DNA of 64,000 nucleotides, from contig CM071932.1 of assembly GCA_016081115.2 (NCBI GenBank), forward strand, positions 58,249,639-58,313,638, in the 5' to 3' direction. Positions 56,538-64,000 of the stretch are shown piece after piece. The notes beneath the pieces were generated by a model. That model searched no databases. It saw only the letters and a list, made by a program, of their open reading frames with translations, and was not told where the DNA came from. The position numbers and the translations under genes are program-made. Within the stretch, counting starts at the first letter, position 1. Each line of letters opens with the position of its first letter. The stretch is from Rehmannia glutinosa. Its lineage: Eukaryota; Streptophyta; Magnoliopsida; Lamiales; Orobanchaceae.

Positions 56538-58550
56538 AGACGTTTGCTTGTCCTCAAGCAATTACAGACTCTATAAAATCAACAAACATGAAGGAAACAA
56601 AAATAAAGACGACTGACTCAACAGACTAACTGCACAACTTCACAACCAAACTCATTCGTCAAATTTCATTTCACTATCAATCAAGCATGTATTTTCACAA
56701 TGTGATCATGGAAGTGGAATGTTCATGCCAACTCCATTTTCATTATCCAGATAGATTCATGCAATCAAGTGTTTTCAAGATGATCCACTTTTTAAATTTA
56801 GAGATGAGATGCTTACCAGACTCCATAGGCTTGCCTTTCACACTAATCTCCACTAATGTAGGCTAATGTAACACAAGGATCAATAGGACTTTTAAAGCTT
56901 TTAATGTGGGCTTAGGGTAAGGTAGGAAAATATGGGATTAAGTGGCTCAAGTCACCCAAACACACAATTATCACTTCAATTCACCAATTAGCAACCACCC
57001 TTCACTTTTTGACCTCCCCAATGTTTATGAACCTTCAATCTCGCTGATTTTTCTCTGTTTTTTTTTTTTTTTTCATTTTTTATTCAAACCCCAAACTTAT
57101 TCTTTTGCATACATGGGGTTTCATATTTTCTTTTCTAGGGCAATTTCATTCAATGAAATACATACCCTTCTCATACCCTCTCAACCTTCACCATTTTTCT
57201 ATACTTTGTGTGTATGAGTGATGGGTAATTAGAATTTTCACATTTAGGCTCACAGGTACTCGATTGGTTGCCAAAGAAACGGGTTTATAAGGCTCAAAGG
57301 GGGACACTAGGAAATTATAATACAAAGGTAGGCATTTTAGGCTCGCTTGTTCAAAGATGGCCTAAATCACTTCCTTAATGTTACTTCACCTAGGATTTCG
57401 CCTCGACTAGTGATCAGACAAGTTCTAGAATCTGGTGGGATCATCAAAGAAACACTCAACCGCATAAACCATCCCCAAATAAATCAACAGAGTTAAGCAC
57501 ATAGATGGAATTGATGAAAGAAAGAATAGATCACAGTTCAAACATATGCTCTTTTGACCGTTCAACTCATATTCAACAAATTCACTTAGTCATGTCGTTT
57601 CACAGTTTTACTGATGCCCCGACTCGACTCTAGACTCTTTTTTCATTTTTTTTACTCAAGACTCGACATTGTCCCTAATGGAGAGGTGGGAAAAAAGGAC
57701 TTTCCTAGTAGCCGAGGAGCGAAGGCTCCTTAAGTCATGTGATACTACTACGTGCATGAGGTGTGTCGTATAAGCTCACTACGCATCCTAGCGCACAAGC
57801 CCTTGGGTGTTATATGCCTCCGAGGTGTGGTCTAGTTCCTCCCCTTCACCTTGGCCCGATCCTTTTTGACTTTGCATCTTTGTAACCTAGCAAGGTAAAC
57901 AAGAAAACAAAACTCGTGGAACCATGAAATTCGGTTATGGGTGAGAAATCAAAAATCAAAGCACATACATAATGCCCTCAAGTAGAAAATATAGTGCCAT
58001 GTCAAAAAGATAAGCATAGATATGCAAGATAGCACTAAACAATGTGAAATTGTCATTGGGACATTTTATCAAACACCTCATATGCATGAATTTGGGCAAA
58101 GATAGTGAATGCAATGGATAACTCAATTCAATCCCAAAAATCAACACCAAGCCTAAGTCTAGCATGAGCAACCAATCCACAATCCACAAATCAACAACAA
58201 TTATCCTAGCACAACTACACTCCAATCACACAAAAATCACAAGAAGGGGAAAATGGGGTGGGGTTTGGAAGTTGCAAACTTACCAAAAAATGAGTGAATG
58301 AGATGAAGATGGTGTGTGGGGTGTTAGAGTGCTCCTTTGTGAAGATGGAGTGGGATATGTGGGGTTTGCACAAAAAAGAGGGGAGGGGTGTGATGCAACT
58401 TACTACTCCTAAGAATGCAAAAAATTCAGAAAAAAAAACAAAAACAACAACTAAATTATATTAAAACTAAGAAATCAATAAAAGGGGCTTGGGTTGCCTC
58501 CCAAGAAACGCTAAGTTTACAGTCTTCAGCCAGACTATGTCAGATTATCC
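56538..58550. other. non-coding 3' region of the Athila-type element
   Basis: Two kilobases with no pol motif. It includes a poly-T run (57055-57075), gene-poor AT-rich DNA and, right after the protease reading, the hairpin-forming CTTGGGTTGCCTCCCAAG (near 58489-58506), a sequence widely seen in plant Athila-like elements. Confidence 0.6.
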
Positions 58551-59758
58551 TCAAGTTGGGGCTCCAATAGGCATGTTATCCACATTTCCCTTAGAGACTT
58601 CCCAACCTCCAATGTCTTCAGCTATATTCCCAACCATCTGCTTACCATCATTTAATTCAAATTTTAGCCTGTTGGTTGGATGGATGGTGAACACGACTTT
58701 CTCCTGATTTACCCGCAGAGTTAGCTCCCCCATTTCTACATCGATCAAAGTCCGTGCTGTAGCTAAAAACGGTCGCCCAAAGATGATAGGTATTTTCTTG
58801 TCCTCGTTCGCGTCCAACACTACAAAATCCACAGGAAAAACAAATTTATTAATTCTTACCAATACGTCTTCAATGATTCCCCACGGATAGGCGATGGATC
58901 GATCGACAAAGAACCGCAAAGTGATATTAGACGGCTTCACTCCCCGAGCCCAAACTTCATCACATCAGAAAGAGATATCAAATTCACACTGGATCCAAGA
59001 TCACAAAGTGGTTTATCAAAGAAAACTCCTCCAATCGTACAAGGAATAGTAAAACTCCTGGATCCTTCATTTTTACGAGGTAGTTTACCCTGGACTATTG
59101 CACTACATTCCTCTATCAAATAGACAGTCTCAAAATCTTCCAACTTCATTTTCTTAGATTCCACTGGTTTCGCATAAATAGGTGATTCTTCGGGAGCAGG
59201 CTGAATTTTTGCTTCTTTTTTCATGTAAACTGCATTACAATGCTCTCTCGGATTAACCTCTGTATCACTTGGGAACTTTTTCTTCTGCTGCAATGAATTT
59301 ACGGCTATAGCCAACTGACCCATTTGTGTCTCGATAGACCTAATATGCGTCTCCATTGTGCTCATCTTAGTATTTAGACCATCAATCTGCGCCTCACTCC
59401 TATTCATTCGATTCCTGGTCTCTCTGATGAAGCAGCCGAGCATCTCCTCAAGCGACTGCTTCTTTTCACCTCCGAGTGTATTGGAACTGGGTGGGTTTGG
59501 ATAACCCAGAGGTGGATTCAATACGTTCCTGTTGTTGCTATAAGAGAGATTCTCATGATTGTGAAGTCCACGGTGATAATGAGTTGGTAATGAATTACCT
59601 CGGTTATTAAAATCCCGGTTATTCACATAATTGACTTGCTCGGCCTCGTGAGTGGCGGCTGCGTGAGCGGCTGCGGGTGGAAGTGCGGCTTGCTGTGGTG
59701 TGCCGCCGGTATTCATAATTGCTAATTGCTTTGTCGGACTCGAGATTTGAGCGGCCAA
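58551..59758 (-). pseudogene. Athila-type gag C-terminus and aspartic protease
   Basis: 58937-59758 reads a gag tail with NNRDFNNRGN-type Asn/Arg repeats, a helical segment (EEMLGCFIRETRNRMNRSEA, MGQLAIAVNSLQQ) and then FTIPCTIGGVFFDKPLCDLG with SSVNLISLSDVMKFGLG. 58551-58940 continues with DRSIAYPWGIIEDVLVRI, FPVDFVVLDANED and PIIFGRPFLATARTLIDVE. D-x-G-SVNLI and ILGRPFL are the active-site and flap-end regions of Athila/gypsy retropepsins; the usual Ala is Ser here. A frameshift at 58937 splits the protease. Confidence 0.82.
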
Positions 59759-60540
59759 AGCGACATTGTATCAAGCTCAAGAACACGACAATCGGCCCGG
59801 CCCGACCTCTCGGAGGGCCATTGATAACTGTTTGTGGCCATTTCTTCAAGTAGAAGTGAGGCCTCAGTCGGAGTTTTAGCCATCAATGTACCTCCTGATG
59901 CCGCATCTAGTATCGTCTTCGTATGGCCATTCAACCCATTGTAAAAATACTGAACCCTCTTCCAGTCTGCATAGCCATGATGTGGGCATCTTCGCAAAAG
60001 ATCTTTAAATCGCTCCCAAGCTTTGTATAACGGCTCAAAATCAATCTGTTGGAACTGGGATATCTCGCTCTTTAGTTGGAGTGTCTTGCTGGGAGGAAAA
60101 AAATTTGCTAAGAATTTTTGAGTCAGATCATCCCAACTCGTAATACTCGCAGGGGCGAACGTCAATAACCACTGCCTGGCCTTATCCCAGAGTGAAATGG
60201 GAAAAGCCTCAATCGAATGGCCTCATTAGTCATACCATTCATCTTGATGGTGTCGCAAATTTCCAAGAACGTGGCCAGATGTGTATTCGGATCATCCACT
60301 GGACTCCACCCAAACTGATTCTGCTGAACCATGCTTATGAGGCCCAGTTTCAATTCGAAATTATTCGCATTTATGGACTGGCACACAGTGAGGTAGTTAT
60401 GGTTTCGCGTCGTGAACGTAATCTCGGATTGCCCTTTCGGTGCCTCGGGCTATGGTGGCACATTCACGACCCGATTTCGTTATTCTCATTGTCTCCATCT
60501 TCTACCATTACTTGATTCTATGCTCGCTTTGCTACTCTGA
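59722..60540 (-). pseudogene. Athila-type gag (Retrotrans_gag)
   Basis: 60162-60386 reads INANNFELKLGLISMVQQNQ, DPNTHLATFLEICDTIKMNG and EAIRLRLFPF. After a shift 59722-60165 reads SWDDLTQKFLANFFPPSKTL, EPLYKAWERFKDLLRRCPHH and QYFYNGLNGHTKTILDAASG. These are the core blocks of Retrotrans_gag in Athila-like elements. The start lies near 60530 and an in-frame stop precedes INANN. A further shift leads into the C-terminal part. Confidence 0.85.
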
Positions 60541-60712
60541 TTGCTCGAAGTGTCCTTTCAATCTCTGGATCAAAAGAAAGTAAATTAGTATTTTGAGAAT
60601 CTCGCATAAACAAATAAATCAATGAGAAATACGAAATTATAATTCCTAACCTAGTCTAGATTAGTATTAAGACTACTTGGTAATAGTATTAGTTTAAAAT
60701 AAGATAAAACAA

Positions 60713-60730
60713 TCCCCGACAACGGCGCCA
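60713..60730 (-). promoter_or_regulatory. primer-binding site of the Athila-type element
   Basis: Minus-strand TGGCGCCGTTGTCGGGGA, six bases inside the LTR. The sequence is the one characteristic of Athila-like elements. Confidence 0.9.
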
Positions 60731-60736
60731 AAAACT

Positions 60737-62362
60737 TGATCGCAAATTATTACCGCAAGCGTACGGTGTCAAGTTTTAGTATAGTTTTGAAAGTAGGGTT
60801 ATCGTCTCCACAGGGATTGTTATCGAATTTTATACTAAGTACTATAATTAAAATAGCTTAACTCTATCTAAAAATCGAAAAGAGATGATGATTTATTAAA
60901 CTAAAAATAAAACTAAAAATAAGCAAACAACTGGTTCAGACAATTAATCAAACACTTAAAAATGAATTCTAGAGGGTTGATTTCACCTAGTTATCCCCTA
61001 TGTTTTCAATCCAGTTCATTAATCACAAGTTATTAATCTATAAGCCAATATTCCTACCGTTTATCACTTCCTCTCTCGAGTGCCAAGTGATTCTAGGTTC
61101 CAATTTCTGATTTCGATATCTCTATAAAAATCATAAATTAAACCCTAATACGCTCAATGAATATTCTATCACAGGCTTCAAAAGATTCATAAATCTCTCG
61201 ATTCTATGAAACCCTAGGTTGTGCTATTCTATGGCCAGGCGTTCAATTATCTCTCTCGAGCGTCAAATCAAACACGCCAAACAATCTAAATTATTGATCA
61301 GATAATCCAGATGCAATCAAATCAAATAGCACAAATAGATTAATAATATGCAAATTTCATAAATCGAAATAAAAACATAGGTTCAAACGTAAGTTACATC
61401 AAGCCACTAGAAATATAGGTTTAGCTCATAATGGATGTATAAAAACTCATGAAGAAATAATTATACATCTCAAGAATTCGACAAAGAAAAACAAAAAAGA
61501 ATTTAGAAGAAAAGAGAAGGAATTCTCTCTGTGTCCGGATTTGAAGTGCTTCCAATTGCCGTCCCGAACTTTAGCTCTACGTCTCTTGCCTTGCGTTGTG
61601 CTCAAAAATAATGACCGCCCCCTGTCCCGCGTCTCCGTGGTGTATTTATAAGTCAAGCCCTCGAAAACGCATCAAAAACCCAAGAAATAGAATCGCCCAC
61701 GTGTCGGTAGGTGTCGCGCCGCAACAGCGCTAGGAATGGTGCGGCCGCAACGCGCGCTGTGTATCGTCCATGCTTCCGTCGCATGTTGTGGCCTTGATAT
61801 GGTCTTTGCAACGCGCTCAACATCCTTATCGCCGCGACGACGCGTCCCTGCTCCCATCGCACAATCGCCTGCTGATTGCCCATTCTTGTGTTTGTAAGCG
61901 CTGGGACTAGCGCTGACTGCAAAGATGCCCATCGCCGTCCTCTTGGGCTCTGCCAGACACCTTTGGTCGGGTCTTTGCCCACTTGGCTCGACATGCGGCG
62001 CCATGAAGCCTTCCCTGCTGCTGTTGTTCATCATCCGGGCACTGCAACCCTTTGACTTGGTCTTTGCAGCGCCATCAATGTCTTTAATCTTTGTCTTATT
62101 TTCCACCCCAGCTGCGCACGGGGTTTTGCGTGCGGCGCTCATTCTGACTCAATGTTTTCCATTTTTCAATTTCTAAAATGCGAGTTCCACCTTCCAAACA
62201 CGTTTTCACTATTTTTAACCAATTTCGGCTTCCAAGATCAGTCCCGATCCTCGAACGACAACAATTGGCACAAACTTGACTCAAACGACACTAAAATACC
62301 CAAAAACAATGCAAATTCCTAGTCTAGAATACTTAATACGTTGGTATAAAACCAACTTAACA
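60737..62362 (-). repeat. 5' LTR of the Athila-type element
   Basis: 1626 bp, collinear with 54936-56522. AT-rich parts are about identical, whereas the GC-rich block (61690-62130) differs strongly. Confidence 0.9.
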
Positions 62363-64000
62363 GGTATTTTGCTGAGAATTGAGGTTGTAACATCACCTTG
62401 CGAGAGGGTCTTAGCAAGCATGATTTTCAAGGGTGGCTTCTTCATAAAACTCGCCTTCCCCTTTGCTTGCTCCCCTTTCAATCCTTCCTTATCACTCATT
62501 TGATTTTCTTCTTTCTTTTCATCTTCCTCCTTTTTGGCATCATCACCAAGGGATAGAGCCAGTTAGGGAATACTCCACTTAGGAGTAGAATAATCTTATT
62601 GTTTGTCATGTCATGCTTATCGTGAGTCGTGGAGTATGTTGTTCTGAATTCGGATCTCAAAGCCATGGTCTCAGCTGCCATCAACTTCATCTCAGTTTGG
62701 AGCACCTTTATTTGTTGTTCCACATTGGCCTCCATCCTCTGAATTTCTGATTTATGCTGAGCCTTGAGAAATTCCATGTCACTTTTATGCGATTGATCCA
62801 TCCTAAACATGTGGTCCCTTTCACGCTGTTGGAACTTGGCATTGTGTGAGCTCCAGATCACCATTTTTGCGAATAAAGATTTGAAGTAGGTGACCTGCTC
62901 ACGCCTTAATGCCTTTGTCTGCCCAATCCATTCTCTGATTCTCAAAATAGTTCCTCGGATATCTCTAATGATATTGGCATCGCGGCTATCAAGTCGTTGG
63001 TCTAATGCTGCTAACCCGTGCTCCATATGTTCAATTTATGCACAGATAGCTTTGAAGGTTTTACAAAGTCGATCGCGCATCGGTTTGTTCCTCCGCCATA
63101 CAACATCACAATCAAATCCAATCGGCACCATAGTGGTTTCAGCTGGTGTTCCAATTTCTTCTGGAGAGACTTGGACAATATATCTGGCACGTTCTACGGG
63201 TGATTCTGCTTCGAAGGGTATATGGGCTTCGAATGGAAAGTATTCAGCAAACAGATCCTCAGGGAAAATAGGAATCTCTACGTCCTCAACCTATGGAGCT
63301 TTTCCCTTCTCTTTCAAAATTTCCTCAGCTCTATGTGCCTCACATTGTTTTTTTCGTCATCGGCATCTTGAGCAGCTGTGGTAGCCTGCTGAGCTGACTG
63401 ATCCTCATCTATCTAAACAGCTTCCTTGGTATCAGGTGTTTTTTCCTGTTGAGTAGTCTGGTCCTCGGCTAACTTATCAGCGTCGTTGGAGGGTGATGGC
63501 ATCATTGGGGGTAGGCCATCGACCATTGTGAAATTCATAGGAGTAGCTTTATCACTGGCTTGCCTCCTCTGTGCATGTGCCTCCTCTGCAGCTGTGTCCT
63601 CTTTTGATTTTTCGATAGGGCTGGACTCAGCTTCATAATCGGTTCCCAAGAACTCCACATCAACATTTTCTTGGGAGTCGTGAAGAGCACTGATCTCTTC
63701 TTCTTCTTCATTGACCTCTTCATGAGGGGAAAGCACTTCTTCAACCACTTTCTTACCTAGGGAAGTCTCAACCTTATTCAGGCCCTTCACTACCCTCAGC
63801 AGTCTCAACCGCTGATGGGCCTTGTACATTCCCTTTTGCAGTCTCAACTGCAGCAGGGTCTTCAGCAGTTATCCCTTTAGCAGACGGATCTGCTTTAGGG
63901 TCTTCAGTGGCATTCTTCAGAGTCTCAACTCCTTGGATTGCACTTTCAGGGCCAAGAGTCTCAACTCCCGTGGCCTCACTTCCATCCTTTGCCTTAGCTG
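62363..64000 (-). pseudogene. N-terminal and central part of an unrecognised acidic, coiled-coil ORF, running off the window
   Basis: From the right edge the minus strand reads a VETA/GVETL repeat region (63841-64000), an acidic part (63413-63847; EEVNEEEEEISALHDSQENV), an EDLFAEYFPFEAHIPFE stretch (about 63020-63290), then a long helical region (62496-63026) with RDIRGTILRIREWIGQTKAL, KAQHKSEIQRMEANVEQQIK and LQTEMKLMAAETMALRSEF. At least three stops or shifts break it. It joins 54177-54935 across the Athila-type insertion. I do not recognise the family. It may belong to a larger transposable element or to a repetitive plant gene. Confidence 0.5.

Larger units (their letters stand above)
54936..62362 (-). 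mobile_element. Athila-type Ty3/gypsy element with gag and protease but no RT or integrase
   Basis: LTRs at 54936-56522 and 60737-62362 (TG...CA ends). Primer site TGGCGCCGTTGTCGGGGA (60713-60730) is the type used by Athila elements. Polypurine tract next to the left LTR. Target copies GGTAG and GGTAT differ at one base. Minus-strand gag (59722-60540) and protease (58551-59300) are followed by about 2 kb of non-coding DNA in place of RT, RNase H and integrase. It is inserted in an unrecognised coiled-coil ORF. Confidence 0.88.

Overview
The window is nuclear DNA of a flowering plant, probably a eudicot. It is AT-rich, has spliced genes with GT-AG introns, and carries Ty1/copia (including Sirevirus-type), Athila-type Ty3/gypsy, hAT, Mutator-like and PIF/Harbinger-like elements with plant-specific features. 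These include tRNA-iMet and Athila-type primer sites, DUF1985/Ulp1 transposon proteins and an envelope-like transposon ORF. No bacterial, organellar or viral genome features are seen. All family assignments come from motifs read by eye.

Left part (1-26.4 kb). A decayed minus-strand copia element runs off the left edge (1-3088); its LTR is split by a 508-bp hAT-type element with a perfect 8-bp target duplication. From about 5.2 to 20.9 kb lies a minus-strand gene of the plant KDM3/JMJ25 histone-demethylase family. Six consecutive exons (16180-20881) keep reading frame and splice phase through the cysteine-rich fingers. The downstream exons that should encode the JmjC catalytic domain (about 14.9, 7.2, 6.6 and 5.3 kb) are shifted and eroded, and a 4.8-kb copia element (7398-12231, target duplication ATATA) sits between two of them. 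A TRIM-like element and a second hAT-type element lie in non-coding sequence or introns. At 23-26.4 kb there are possible minus-strand exons that I could not identify.

Middle part (27-49 kb) is nested transposons. A 12.8-kb Mutator-like element (26978-39771) encodes remnants of a DUF1985 + Ulp1 protease protein and has matching GGCACGATCG motif arrays inside both ends. A 7.9-kb Sirevirus-type element (28187-36055; gag and envelope-like ORF, no pol) is inserted in its DUF1985 exon. To the right, an AT-rich ~160-190-bp tandem repeat is split by a 265-bp hAT-like element and by a small MITE. The MITE is itself split by a second, minus-strand Sirevirus-type element of the same family (about 40829-48550; gag plus RT remnants). 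All four Sirevirus LTRs carry a row of about eight small hairpins downstream of the TATA box. Most share a GTGGT-type loop and show paired base changes. This is the most interesting structure in the window.

Right part (49-64 kb). There is a palindromic MITE, a tandem duplication, a copia-type LTR fragment, and a 2.4-kb Mutator-like element with perfect 9-bp duplications that contains a PIF/Harbinger-like element. A 7.4-kb Athila-type element (54936-62362) carries gag and protease but no reverse transcriptase. It interrupts a decayed minus-strand ORF encoding an acidic, VET-repeat and coiled-coil protein of unknown function, which continues to the right edge.

Almost no intact host gene is visible. 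Apart from the 5' half of the KDM3-like gene, every recognised coding region is a transposon remnant with stops or frameshifts.
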